Positions 49,837 to 62,790 of a stretch of 64,000 nt of DNA are shown one piece after another (position 1 is the first letter of the stretch; each line of letters starts with the position of its first letter). The position numbers and the translations under genes are program-made. A model generated the notes under the pieces. That model was given only the letters and a program-made list of their open reading frames with translations. It had not been told where the DNA came from and did no database searches. The stretch lies in assembly GCA_034096865.1 (NCBI GenBank), contig JAWQFJ010001794.1, positions 1-64,000 on the forward strand, given 5' to 3'. Source of the stretch: Theodoxus fluviatilis (lineage: Eukaryota > Mollusca > Gastropoda > Cycloneritida > Neritidae).

Positions 49837-50622
49837 ATGGCCCCCTCCAAACACTCTACACTGTCGCACCAATGGCCCCCTCCATACACTACACTGTCAC
49901 ACCAATGGTCTCCTCCATACAGTCAACACTACACTGTCACACCATTGGCCCCCTCCATACACTCTACACTGTCACACCAATGGACCCCTCCATACACTAC
50001 ACTGTCACACCATTGGCCCCCTCCATACACTCTACACTGTCGCACCAATGGTCCCCTCCATACACTGTCACACCAATGGTCCCCTCCATACAGTCAACAT
50101 TACACTGTCACACCATTGGCCCCCTCCATACACTGTCACACCAATGGCCCCCTCCATACACTGTCACACCAATGGTCCCCTCCATACAGTCAACATTACA
50201 CTGTCACACCAATGGCCCCCTCCATACACTCTACACTACACTGTCACACCAATGGCCCCCTCTATACACTACAGTGTCACACCAATGGTCCCCTCCATAC
50301 ACTCTACACTGTCACCTCAATGATCCCCTCCATACACTCTACACTATCACACAATGGTCTCCTCCATACAGTCAACACTACACTGTCAGACCATTGGCCC
50401 CCTTCATACACTGTCACACCAATTGTATTCTCCATACAGTCGACACTACACTGTCACACCAGTGGCCTTCTCCATACACTGTCACACAATTGCATTCTCC
50501 ATATGGTCAACACTACACTGTCACACCATTGGCCCCCTCCATACACTGTCACACCAATTGCATTCTCCATACAGTCAACACTACGCTGTCACACCAGTGG
50601 CGTTCTCCATACACTCAACAAT
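49837..50622. repeat. ~40-bp minisatellite array, right part
   Basis: This continues the array left of the palindrome, now mostly CACACCAATGGTCCCC / CACACCATTGGCCCCC units with CAGTCAACACTACAC blocks. The last units are more diverged (CACACCAATTGCATTC, CACACCAGTGGCGTTC). Confidence 0.96.
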
Positions 50623-51451
50623 ATCATATGGAGCAGAGACCAACAGTTGAAATGGGTCAAAGTATGTTGTTGTCAAGCAGGTCTAGTCACCAGGCATTTT
50701 GACCATGTTCCGTCATTCCACTCCAAATTTTACGAATCATGGAATGCATCATGCTAATGAATGCTGTGACTCCTAGACACACCCAAAGCCCTTCAATCCA
50801 CTCACAACCAAAGTGACGATTAATCAGAAGCAGAGCACGAATGTTTTCAACAGTCATTTAAGGCAACATGCTCTTTGAAACGTGAAACCTTGTACTGCCA
50901 CATAAATCTTTCATCTCGTGTAGAATACTGAAACAAACCGACTGTCCCTCAATTAATAGTTATAAATAAACTTCGTTGGCCTCAATGCCTACTGAGTACA
51001 AGGCATAAAGACTACAAAGTTTATGTTTGCGGAGAAAATAAATATCTTATAATGAAAATTAATTATAAGTGTAATTTTCTGGTCAATCTTGGTTTTCACA
51101 CAGGGACACATCATAGAAGCCAAATAGAATGCCCATTCCCTGCCAGTACTTAATGATATATAAAATTTTAAAAGTCATGATTACCTACCCACATATATTA
51201 TATATCAGCTTATTCGATTGCTTCGTTAAAAGGTTGAAGATGTGAATTTGAACAATTCCAACATGTTTCTTGTCATACCAGATGACCAGATGTCACCAAG
51301 CTATGCAGTGGAGTGTGACCTTTCTCATTGTGTTTACACTTAGTGGTTTTTACACTTACATACTACCACAACCATGACTGAGATTATTCAAAATGTGCAA
51401 ACAAGATTCATCTTGAAAGAGGTAATGGGGGCCCAACTTGACAATGATGTG

Positions 51452-51454
<3 letters not shown>
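50623..51454. other. unassigned AT-rich sequence
   Basis: No repeat or gene is recognised. Confidence 0.45.
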
Positions 51455-51493
<39 letters not shown>

Positions 51494-51499
51494 GACAGA

Positions 51500-51535
<36 letters not shown>
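51455..51535. repeat. (GA)n microsatellite
   Basis: About 80 bp of GA units with GACA interruptions. Confidence 0.97.
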
Positions 51536-51792
51536 CTCTCATAACGCCAACATTACTTCCAAGTCAACAAATCCTTGTTATCTCATTTATCTTCGTTTTA
51601 TGACACAACAGTTGCCCAACTTTCAACACATTTACACAATCAGCCATGAAGTAGTCCAACCCTACAAAAATACTAGAAGAAAAAAGTCCATTAAACAACA
51701 CAGCTATGATCAAGAAATTACTGCAAAGCCTCAAACAGCATCCCTTGGTCATATCAGAATTTCCATCACCCATGCTCTAATGTAACACCACA

Positions 51793-51796
<4 letters not shown>

Positions 51797-51834
<38 letters not shown>

Positions 51835-51839
51835 CTCTC

Positions 51840-51891
<52 letters not shown>

Positions 51892-51914
51892 CATCTCTCT
51901 CTCTCTCTCTCTCT

Positions 51915-51978
<64 letters not shown>
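51797..51978. repeat. (CT)n microsatellite
   Basis: About 180 bp of CT units with CCTCTCTC and CACCACAT interruptions. It is in the opposite orientation to the GA tract 260 bp upstream, so the two could pair as an inverted repeat. Confidence 0.97.
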
Positions 51979-51985
<7 letters not shown>

Positions 51986-52068
51986 TATATGCGCGTGCAA
52001 ACACACACAAACTCCTTAATTTCAATCAATGTGAAAATGAGTGACGTCTGAGTGTAGTGATTTCTATA

Positions 52069-55036
52069 GAGGAGGAGGAGGGGGGGGGGGAGAGGGGGGG
52101 GGGGGGAGAGGAGAGAGGAGGAGGAGGAGGAGGCAGCAGCAGCAGGAGGAGGAGGAGGAGGAGGAGGAGGAGGAGGAGGAGGAGGAGAGAGGTAGGAGGA
52201 AGAGAAGAGAGGAGGAGGAAGAGAAGAGAGGAGCAGGAGGGGAGGAGGAAGAGGAGGAGGAGGAGGAGGAGGAGGAGGAGGAGGAGGAGGAGGAGGAGGA
52301 GGAGGAGGAGGAGGAGGAGGAGGGAGGAGGAGGAGATGGAGGAGGAGATGACTGAGGAGGAGATGGAGGAGCAAGTGACGGAGGAGGAGATGGAGGAGGA
52401 GATGACTGAGGAGGAGATGGAGGAGCAAGTGACGGAGGAGGAGATGGAGGAGGAGATGGAGGAGCAAGTGACGGAGGAGGAGATGGAGGAGGAGATGGGG
52501 AGGAGGAGGATGACGAAGAGGAGATGACGGAGGAGGGAGGAGATGACTGAGGAGGAGATGGAGGAGCAAGTGACGGAGGAGGAGATGCAGAGGAGGAGAT
52601 GGAGGAGCAAGTGACGGAGGAGGAGATGGAGGAGGAGATGACGGAGATGACGGAAGAGGAGATGACGGAGGAGGAGATGGAGGAGATAACGAAGTAGGAG
52701 ATGGAGGAGGCGATGGAGGGAGGTGACGGAGGAGGAGATGGAGGAGGCGACGGAGGAGGAGATGACGGAGCAGGAGATGGAGGAGCAAGTGACGGAGGAG
52801 GAGATGGAGGAGGAGATGACGGAGATGACGGAAGAGGAGATGACGGAGGAGGAGATGGAGGAGATAACGAAGTAGGAGATGGAGGAGGCGACGGAGGGAG
52901 GTGACGGAGGAGGAGATGGAGGAGGCGACGGAGGAGGAGATGACGGAGGAGGAGATGACGGAAGAGGAGATGAGGAGATGAAGAGAGGAGATGGAGATCG
53001 ACGGAGGGAGGTGACGGAGGAGGAGATGGAGGAGGCGACGGAGGAGGAGATGGAGGAGGCGACGGAGGAGGAGATGACTGAGGAGGAGATGGAGGAGCAA
53101 GTGACGGAGGAGGAGATGACGGAGATGACGGAAGAGGAGATGACGGAGGAGGAGATGGAGGAGAGGACGATGAGGAGCAGTGACGGAGGAAGGAGATGGA
53201 GGTGAGCAAGGCGAGGAGGAGATGGAGGAGCAAGTGACGAGGGAGGTGAGATGGAGGCGCAAGTGACGGAGGAGGAGATGTGGAGGAGACAAGTGGTGAC
53301 GGAGGAGGGCAGATGGAAAGAGCAAGTGACGGTAGGAGGAGATGGAGATAGGAGCGGATAGTGACGGAGGAGGGATGCATGGAGCGACGGAGACGGAGGG
53401 GCGACGATGGAGGAGCTGGAGTGAGAGATATGGAGGAGCAAGCGACGGAGGCGGAGGTGGAGGAGCGAGTGACGGATTAGGATAGGAAGGCAGCAGTGAC
53501 GGAGGAGGAGATGGAGGGGCAGAGTGACGGAGTGCGAGGAGAGATGAAGGAGCATAGTGACGGAGGAGGAGATGGAGGAGGAGTCAGTGCGATGAGAGAT
53601 GGGACGGAGGGAGGTGACGGAGGAGGAGAGGTAGGAGGAAGATACGGGAGGAGCGACGGAGGAGCAAGTGACGGAGGAGGAGATTGGAGGAGCAAGTGAC
53701 GGAGGAGGCGATGTCGGAGCCAGTTGACGGGTGAGACGATGGAGGAGCAAGTGGACGGAGGAGGAGAATGAGAGCGGCAACGGACGGAGGAGGAGATGGA
53801 GGAGCAATATGACGGAGGAGGAGATGGAGGCGCAAGTGACGGTAGGAGGATGATGGGTAGGGAGCGCCGACCGGAGAGGATATGACGGAGGAGATGGTGA
53901 CGGAGCAAGAGACTGTGTGAGGTAGGATGATGGGATGAGGAGCAACGTGACGGAGGAGGAGTTGATGGAGGACGGCGAGGTGAGGAGGAGATGACGGAGG
54001 AGGAGGTGACGGCAAGCGAGACTGGAGGGAGATGACGGAGGAGGAAAGGTGACGGACGCAGGCTATGGAAGGAGATAAGGAGGCGGAGGTGACTGTTGGA
54101 GGGAGATGACGGAGGATGGAGGGGACGATGGCAGGCAGGTGGCGGAGGAGGAGGTGACGGAGCAGGAGGTGCCGAGGAGGATGATGGAGGAGATGATGGA
54201 GGAGCGGAGAGGAGCAGGCAGGAGGAGGAGATGAGGCAGGAGCAGCAGGAGCAGGAGGAGGGAAGGGGAGATGATGGAGGAGGAGGCTGACGGAGCAGGA
54301 GACGGAGCAGGAGAGAGGAAGCAGGAGGTAGGAGGGGGAGGGAGCAGGCAGGAGGAGGAGGGAGGAGGAGGTAGCATGGGAGGGGGAGGGAGCAAGAAGC
54401 AAGAGGGAGCGAGGGGGAGGAGCGAGGAGCCAAGGAGGGGAGGAGAAAGGAGAGGCAGGACGGTAGGAAGGAGGGGGAGAGAGGAGAGCGGCGGGAGGAG
54501 AAGGAAGGGGAGAGAAACGGAGGGAGGGTGAGGAGAGGGGACGAGAGGGGGAGGGAACAGGTAGGGGGGGGACGAGGGGAAGGGAGGAGGAAGGCGGGAG
54601 AGGAGGAGGGGGGAGGAAGAGAGGAAGAGGAAGAGAGAGGAAGAGGAGAAGGTGGAGGGAGAGGACGGAGGCGGGGGAGTGAGCGAGTGGAGGAGTAGGG
54701 GGAGGAGCAGGAGGGGATCGAGGGAGGGGGAGAGGAGGATGGAGGGGGACGAAGCGAGAGGAGGAGGGAGGATCAGGTGACGGAGGAGGAAGATGGCGGA
54801 GGACGGATGGAGGAGGCACGGACGGAGGCGGAGGTAGGAGGAGGAGGATGGACGGGAGGGAGGAGGACGGAGGAGGAGCCAAGTGATGGACGGAGCGGGA
54901 ATGACTGGAGGAGATGTAGGAGGCAGAGGACGACGGAGGAGAAAGTGGCGAGGAGGGAGATGGGAGAGCAAGTGAGGAGATGGAGGAGCAAGTGACGGAG
55001 GTGAGGGAGTGGAGGAGAATGAGATGGGGAGGAGGG
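52069..55036. repeat. GGA-rich minisatellite, left block
   Basis: It begins with about 270 bp of almost pure GGA with G runs. Then come modules of GGAGGAGATGGAGGAGC, AAGTGACGGA and GGAGGAGATGACGGA (52336-53200), then progressively decayed GGAGG/GACGG sequence to 55036. The plus strand is purine-rich throughout. Glu/Met-rich plus frames and Ser/Pro/Leu-rich minus frames (up to 639 codons) are artefacts. Confidence 0.95.
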
Positions 55037-55038
55037 AG

Positions 55039-58000
55039 TGGAACAAGCAGCATGGGCGCACTCGCTCCCCTACACCTGCATGGAACAAGCAGCATGGGGC
55101 ACTCGCTCCCCTACACCTGCATGGAACAAGCAGCATGGGGCACTCGCTCCCCTACACCTGCATGGAACAAGCAGCATGGGGCACTCGCTCCCCTACACCT
55201 GCATGGAACAAGCAGCATGGGGCACTCGCTCCCCTACACCTGCATGGAACAAGCAGCATGGGACACTCGCTCCCCTACACCTGCATGGAACAAGCAGCAT
55301 GGGGCACTCGCTCCCCTACACCTGCATGGAACAAGCAGCATGGGGCACTCGCTCCCCTACACCTGCATGGAACAAGCAGCATGGGACACTCGCTCCCCTA
55401 CACCTGCATGGAACAAGCAGCATGGGACACTCGCTCCCCTACACCTGCATGGAACAAGCAGCATGGGACACTCGCTCCCCTACACCTGCATGGAACAAGC
55501 AGCATGGGACACTCGCTCCCCTACACCTGCATGGAACAAGCAGCATGGGGCACTCGCTCCCCTACACCTGCATGGAACAAGCAGCATGGGGCACTCGCTC
55601 CCCTACACCTGCATGGAACAAGCAGCATGGGACACTCGCTCCCCTACACCTGCATGGAACAAGCAGCATGGGGCACTCGCTCCCCTACACCTGCATGGAA
55701 CAAGCAGCATGGGGCACTCGCTCCCCTACACCTGCATGGAACAAGCAGCATGGGGCACTCGCTCCCCTACACCTGCATGGAACAAGCAGCATGGGACACT
55801 CGCTCCCCTACACCTGCATGGAACAAGCAGCATGGGGCACTCGCTCCCCTACACCTGCATGGAACAAGCAGCATGGGGCACTCGCTCCCCTACACCTGCA
55901 TGGAACAAGCAGCATGGGGCACTCGCTCCCCTACACCTGCATGGAACAAGCAGCATGGGGCACTCGCTCCCCTACACCTGCATGGAACAAGCAGCATGGG
56001 ACACTCGCTCCCCTACACCTGCATGGAACAAGCAGCATGGGACACTCGCTCCCCTACACCTGCATGGAACAAGCAGCATGGGGCACTCGCTCCCCTACAC
56101 CTGCATGGAACAAGCAGCATGGGCACTCGCTCCCCTACACCTGCATGGAACAAGCAGCATGGGGCACTCGCTCCCCTACACCTGCATGGAACAAGCAGCA
56201 TGGGACACTCGCTCCCCTACACCTGCATGGAACAAGCAGCATGGGGCACTCGCTCCCCTACACCTGCATGGAACAAGCAGCATGGGGCACTCGCTCCCCT
56301 ACACCTGCATGGAACAAGCAGCATGGGACACTCGCTCCCCTACACCTGCATGGAACAAGCAGCATGGGGCACTCGCTCCCCTACACCTGCATGGAACAAG
56401 CAGCATGGGACACTCGCTCCCCTACACCTGCATGGAACAAGCAGCATGGGACACTCGCTCCCCTACACCTGCATGGAACAAGCAGCATGGGGCACTCGCT
56501 CCCCTACACCTGCATGGAACAAGCAGCATGGGACACTCGCTCCCCTACACCTGCATGGAACAAGCAGCATGGGGCACTCGCTCCCCTACACCTGCATGGA
56601 ACAAGCAGCATGGGACACTCGCTCCCCTACACCTGCATGGAACAAGCAGCATGGGGCACTCGCTCCCCTACACCTGCATGGAACAAGCAGCATGGGGCAC
56701 TCGCTCCCCTACACCTGCATGGAACAAGCAGCATGGGACACTCGCTCCCCTACACCTGCATGGAACAAGCAGCATGGGACACTCGCTCCCCTACACCTGC
56801 ATGGAACAAGCAGCATGGGGCACTCGCTCCCCTACACCTGCATGGAACAAGCAGCATGGGACACTCGCTCCCCTACACCTGCATGGAACAAGCAGCATGG
56901 GGCACTCGCTCCCCTACACCTGCATGGAACAAGCAGCATGGGGCACTCGCTCCCCTACACCTGCATGGAACAAGCAGCATGGGGCACTCGCTCCCCTACA
57001 CCTGCATGGAACAAGCAGCATGGGACACTCGCTCCCCTACACCTGCATGGAACAAGCAGCATGGGGCACTCGCTCCCCTACACCTGCATGGAACAAGCAG
57101 CATGGGACACTCGCTCCCCTACACCTGCATGGAACAAGCAGCATGGGACACTCGCTCCCCTACACCTGCATGGAACAAGCAGCATGGGACACTCGCTCCC
57201 CTACACCTGCATGGAACAAGCAGCATGGGGCACTCGCTCCCCTACACCTGCATGGAACAAGCAGCATGGGGCACTCGCTCCCCTACACCTGCATGGAACA
57301 AGCAGCATGGGGCACTCGCTCCCCTACACCTGCATGGAACAAGCAGCATGGGACACTCGCTCCCCTACACCTGCATGGAACAAGCAGCATGGGGCACTCG
57401 CTCCCCTACACCTGCATGGAACAAGCAGCATGGGGCACTCGCTCCCCTACACCTGCATGGAACAAGCAGCATGGGGCACTCGCTCCCCTACACCTGCATG
57501 GAACAAGCAGCATGGGGCACTCGCTCCCCTACACCTGCATGGAACAAGCAGCATGGGGCACTCGCTCCCCTACACCTGCATGGAACAAGCAGCATGGGAC
57601 ACTCGCTCCCCTACACCTGCATGGAACAAGCAGCATGGGACACTCGCTCCCCTACACCTGCATGGAACAAGCAGCATGGGGCACTCGCTCCCCTACACCT
57701 GCATGGAACAAGCAGCATGTGCACTCGCTCCCCTACACCTGCATGGAACAAGCAGCATGGGACACTCGCTCCCCTACACCTGCATGGAACAAGCAGCATG
57801 GGGCACTCGCTCCCCTACACCTGCATGGAACAAGCAGCATGGGACACTCGCTCCCCTACACCTGCATGGAACAAGCAGCATGGGGCACTCGCTCCCCTAC
57901 ACCTGCATGGAACAAGCAGCATGGGGCACTCGCTCCCCTACACCTGCATGGAACAAGCAGCATGGGACACTCGCTCCCCTACACCTGCATGGAACAAGCA

Positions 58001-61000
58001 GCATGGGGCACTCGCTCCCCTACACCTGCATGGAACAAGCAGCATGGGGCACTCGCTCCCCTACACCTGCATGGAACAAGCAGCATGGGACACTCGCTCC
58101 CCTACACCTGCATGGAACAAGCAGCATGGGACACTCGCTCCCCTACACCTGCATGGAACAAGCAGCATGGGACACTCGCTCCCCTACACCTGCATGGAAC
58201 AAGCAGCATGGGACACTCGCTCCCCTACACCTGCATGGAACAAGCAGCATGGGACACTCGCTCCCCTACACCTGCATGGAACAAGCAGCATGGGGCACTC
58301 GCTCCCCTACACCTGCATGGAACAAGCAGCATGGGGCACTCGCTCCCCTACACCTGCATGGAACAAGCAGCATGGGACACTCGCTCCCCTACACCTGCAT
58401 GGAACAAGCAGCATGGGGCACTCGCTCCCCTACACCTGCATGGAACAAGCAGCATGGGACACTCGCTCCCCTACACCTGCATGGAACAAGCAGCATGGGG
58501 CACTCGCTCCCCTACACCTGCATGGAACAAGCAGCATGGGGCACTCGCTCCCCTACACCTGCATGGAACAAGCAGCATGGGACACTCGCTCCCCTACACC
58601 TGCATGGAACAAGCAGCATGGGACACTCGCTCCCCTACACCTGCATGGAACAAGCAGCATGGGGCACTCGCTCCCCTACACCTGCATGGAACAAGCAGCA
58701 TGGGACACTCGCTGCCCCTACACCTGCATGGAACAAGCAGCATGGGGCACTCGCTCCCCTACACCTGCATGGAACAAGCAGCATGGGACACTCGCTCCCC
58801 TACACCTGCATGGAACAAGCAGCATGGGACACTCGCTCCCCTACACCTGCATGGAACAAGCAGCATGGGACACTCGCTCCCCTACACCTGCATGGAACAA
58901 GCAGCATGGGACACTCGCTCCCCTACACCTGCATGGAACAAGCAGCATGGGGCACTCGCTCCCCTACACCTGCATGGAACAAGCAGCATGGGACACTCGC
59001 TCCCCTACACCTGCATGGAACAAGCAGCATGGGGCACTCGCTCCCCTACACCTGCATGGAACAAGCAGCATGGGGCACTCGCTCCCCTACACCTGCATGG
59101 AACAAGCAGCATGGGGCACTCGCTCCCCTACAGCTGCATGGAACAAGCAGCATGAGCAGCATGGGGCACTCGCTCCCCTACACCTGCATGGAACAAGCAG
59201 CATGGGCCACTCGCTCCCCTACACCTGCATGGAACAAGCAGCATGGGGCACTCGCTCCCCTACACCTGCATGGAACAAGCAGCATGGGGCACTCGCTCCC
59301 CTACACCTGCATGGAACAAGCAGCATGGGACACTCGCTCCCCTACACCTGCATGGAACAAGCAGCATGGGGCACTCGCTCCCCTACACCTGCATGGAACA
59401 AGCAGCATGGGGCACTCGCTCCCCTACACCTGCATGGAACAAGCAGCATGGGGCACTCGCTCCCCTACACCTGCATGGAACAAGCAGCATGGGACACTCG
59501 CTCCCCTACACCTGCATGGAACAAGCAGCATGGGACACTCGCTCCCCTACACCTGCATGGAACAAGCAGCATGGGACACTCGCTCCCCTACACCTGCATG
59601 GAACAAGCAGCATGGGGCACTCGCTCCCCTACACCTGCATGGAACAAGCAGCATGGGACACTCGCTCCCCTACACCTGCATGGAACAAGCAGCATGGGGC
59701 ACTCGCTCCCCTACACCTGCATGGAACAAGCAGCATGGGACACTCGCTCCCCTACACCTGCATGGAACAAGCAGCATGGGGCACTCGCTCCCCTACACCT
59801 GCATGGAACAAGCAGCATGGGGCACTCGCTCCCCTACACCTGCATGGAACAAGCAGCATGGGGCACTCGCTCCCCTACACCTGCATGGAACAAGCAGCAT
59901 GGGGCACTCGCTCCCCTACACCTGCATGGAACAAGCAGCATGGGACACTCGCTCCCCTACACCTGCATGGAACAAGCAGCATGGGGCACTCGCTCCCCTA
60001 CACCTGCATGGAACAAGCAGCATGGGACACTCGCTCCCCTACACCTGCATGGAACAAGCAGCATGGGACACTCGCTCCCCTACACCTGCATGGAACAAGC
60101 AGCATGGGACACTCGCTCCCCTACACCTGCATGGAACAAGCAGCATGGGACACTCGCTCCCCTACACCTGCATGGAACAAGCAGCATGGGGCACTCGCTC
60201 CCCTACACCTGCATGGAACAAGCAGCATGGGACACTCGCTCCCCTACACCTGCATGGAACAAGCAGCATGGGACACTCGCTCCCCTACACCTGCATGGAA
60301 CAAGCAGCATGGGGCACTCGCTCCCCTACACCTGCATGGAACAAGCAGCATGGGGCACTCGCTCCCCTACACCTGCATGGAACAAGCAGCATGGGGCACT
60401 CGCTCCCCTACACCTGCATGGAACAAGCAGCATGGGGCACTCGCTCCCCTACACCTGCATGGAACAAGCAGCATGGGGCACTCGCTCCCCTACACCTGCA
60501 TGGAACAAGCAGCATGGGGCACTCGCTCCCCTACACCTGCATGGAACAAGCAGCATGGGACACTCGCTCCCCTACACCTGCATGGAACAAGCAGCATGGG
60601 GCACTCGCTCCCCTACACCTGCATGGAACAAGCAGCATGGGGCACTCGCTCCCCTACACCTGCATGGAACAAGCAGCATGGGGCACTCGCTCCCCTACAC
60701 CTGCATGGAACAAGCAGCATGGGGCACTCGCTCCCCTACACCTGCATGGAACAAGCAGCATGGGGCACTCGCTCCCCTACACCTGCATGGAACAAGCAGC
60801 ATGGGACACTCGCTCCCCTACACCTGCATGGAACAAGCAGCATGGGGCACTCGCTCCCCTACACCTGCATGGAACAAGCAGCATGGGACACTCGCTCCCC
60901 TACACCTGCATGGAACAAGCAGCATGGGGCACTCGCTCCCCTACACCTGCATGGAACAAGCAGCATGGGGCACTCGCTCCCCTACACCTGCATGGAACAA

Positions 61001-62240
61001 GCAGCATGGGACACTCGCTCCCCTACACCTGCATGGAACAAGCAGCATGGGGCACTCGCTCCCCTACACCTGCATGGAACAAGCAGCATGGGGCACTCGC
61101 TCCCCTACACCTGCATGGAACAAGCAGCATGGGACACTCGCTCCCCTACACCTGCATGGAACAAGCAGCATGGGGCACTCGCTCCCCTACACCTGCATGG
61201 AACAAGCAGCATGGGACACTCGCTCCCCTACACCTGCATGGAACAAGCAGCATGGGGCACTCGCTCCCCTACACCTGCATGGAACAAGCAGCATGGGACA
61301 CTCGCTCCCCTACACCTGCATGGAACAAGCAGCATGGGGCACTCGCTCCCCTACACCTGCATGGAACAAGCAGCATGGGGCACTCGCTCCCCTACACCTG
61401 CATGGAACAAGCAGCATGGGACACTCGCTCCCCTACACCTGCATGGAACAAGCAGCATGGGGCACTCGCTCCCCTACACCTGCATGGAACAAGCAGCATG
61501 GGACACTCGCTCCCCTACACCTGCATGGAACAAGCAGCATGGGGCACTCGCTCCCCTACACCTGCATGGAACAAGCAGCATGGGACACTCGCTCCCCTAC
61601 ACCTGCATGGAACAAGCAGCATGGGACACTCGCTCCCCTACACCTGCATGGAACAAGCAGCATGGGACACTCGCTCCCCTACACCTGCATGGAACAAGCA
61701 GCATGGGACACTCGCTCCCCTACACCTGCATGGAACAAGCAGCATGGGGCACTCGCTCCCCTACACCTGCATGGAACAAGCAGCATGGGACACTCGCTCC
61801 CCTACACCTGCATGGAACAAGCAGCATGGGACACTCGCTCCCCTACACCTGCATGGAACAAGCAGCATGGGGCACTCGCTCCCCTACACCTGCATGGAAC
61901 AAGCAGCATGGGACACTCGCTCCCCTACACCTGCATGGAACAAGCAGCATGGGACACTCGCTCCCCTACACCTGCATGGAACAAGCAGCATGGGACACTC
62001 GCTCCCCTACACCTGCATGGAACAAGCAGCATGGGCCACTCGCTCCCCTACACCTGCATGGAACAAGCAGCATGGGACACTCGCTCCCCTACACCTGCAT
62101 GGAACAAGCAGCATGGGGCACTCGCTCCCCTACACCTGCATGGAACAAGCAGCATGGGGCACTCGCTCCCCTACACCTGCATGGAACAAGCAGCATGGGA
62201 CACTCGCTCCCCTACACCTGCATGGAACAAGCAGCATGGG
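55039..62240. repeat. 41-bp minisatellite array, about 175 copies
   Basis: The unit is GGAACAAGCAGCATGGGRCA plus CTCGCTCCCCTACACCTGCAT (41 bp), where R is the main variable base (GGGGCAC or GGGACAC). Rare variants: 1-bp losses near 56120 and 57719 (the latter also G to T), a 1-bp gain near 58713, GGGCCAC near 59209 and 62034, CAGCTGCAT near 59132, and a partial-unit insertion (GAGCAGCAT) at about 59153-59162. All three plus frames are stop-free, giving apparent proteins of up to 2,426 residues. These are not genes. Confidence 0.99.
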
Positions 62241-62242
62241 NN
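62241..62242. other. two-base assembly gap (NN)
   Basis: Two undetermined bases lie at the end of the 41-bp array, before about 45 bp of non-repeat sequence (GGGCTAGGCTGACCCGAG and following). The true array length may differ from what is assembled. Confidence 0.99.
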
Positions 62243-62286
62243 GGGCTAGGCTGACCCGAGGCCCAGTTAGCCGGACCGTTACAATA

Positions 62287-62790
62287 TGATGGAGGAGGAT
62301 AGGACGGAGGGGGAGAGGACGGAGGTGGAGATGACGGAGGAGGAGGAGGAGGAGGAGGAGGAGGAGGAGGAGGAGGAGGAGGAGGAGGAGGAGGAGGAGG
62401 AGGAGGAGGAGGAGGAGGAGGAGGAGGAGGAGGAGGAGGAGGAGGAGGAGGAGGAGGAGGAGGAGGAGGAGGACGAAGTGACGGAGGAGGAGGAGGAGAT
62501 GACGGGGAATGAGGAGGAGATGACGGAGAAGGAGGAGGAGATGACGGAGAAGGAGGAGGAGATGACGAAGAAGGAGGAGGAGATGACGAAGAAGGAGGAG
62601 GAGATGACGGAGGAGGAGGAGATGATGGAGGAGGAGGATATGACGGAAGAGGAGGAGATGACGGAGGAGGAGAAGATGATGGAGGAGGAGTTGACGGACG
62701 AGGAGAAGGAGAAGATGATGGAGGAGGAGATGACGGAGGAGATGGAGGAAGAGAAGGAGATGACAGAGTAGGAGATGACGGAGGAGGAGC
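62287..62790. repeat. GGA-rich minisatellite, right block
   Basis: The same GGAGGAGATGACGGA family as at 52.1-55.0 kb, including about 135 bp of pure GGA, on the other side of the 41-bp array. Glu-rich plus frames are artefacts. Confidence 0.95.

Noticed and set aside
47042..50757. His/Pro/Tyr-rich plus-strand frames up to 575 codons
   Set aside because: Low-complexity frames of the ~40-bp minisatellite, open in more than one frame and broken by the palindrome insertion.
51886..55136. Long Ser/Pro/Leu-rich minus-strand frames and Glu-rich plus-strand frames
   Set aside because: Translations of GGA/TCC triplet-type repeats.
54980..62289. Plus-strand open frames of 1,003 to 2,426 codons (repeats such as APLHLHGTSSMGHSLPYTC)
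   Set aside because: All three plus frames are equally open because the 41-bp unit has no stop. There is no signal for one frame and no conserved domain.
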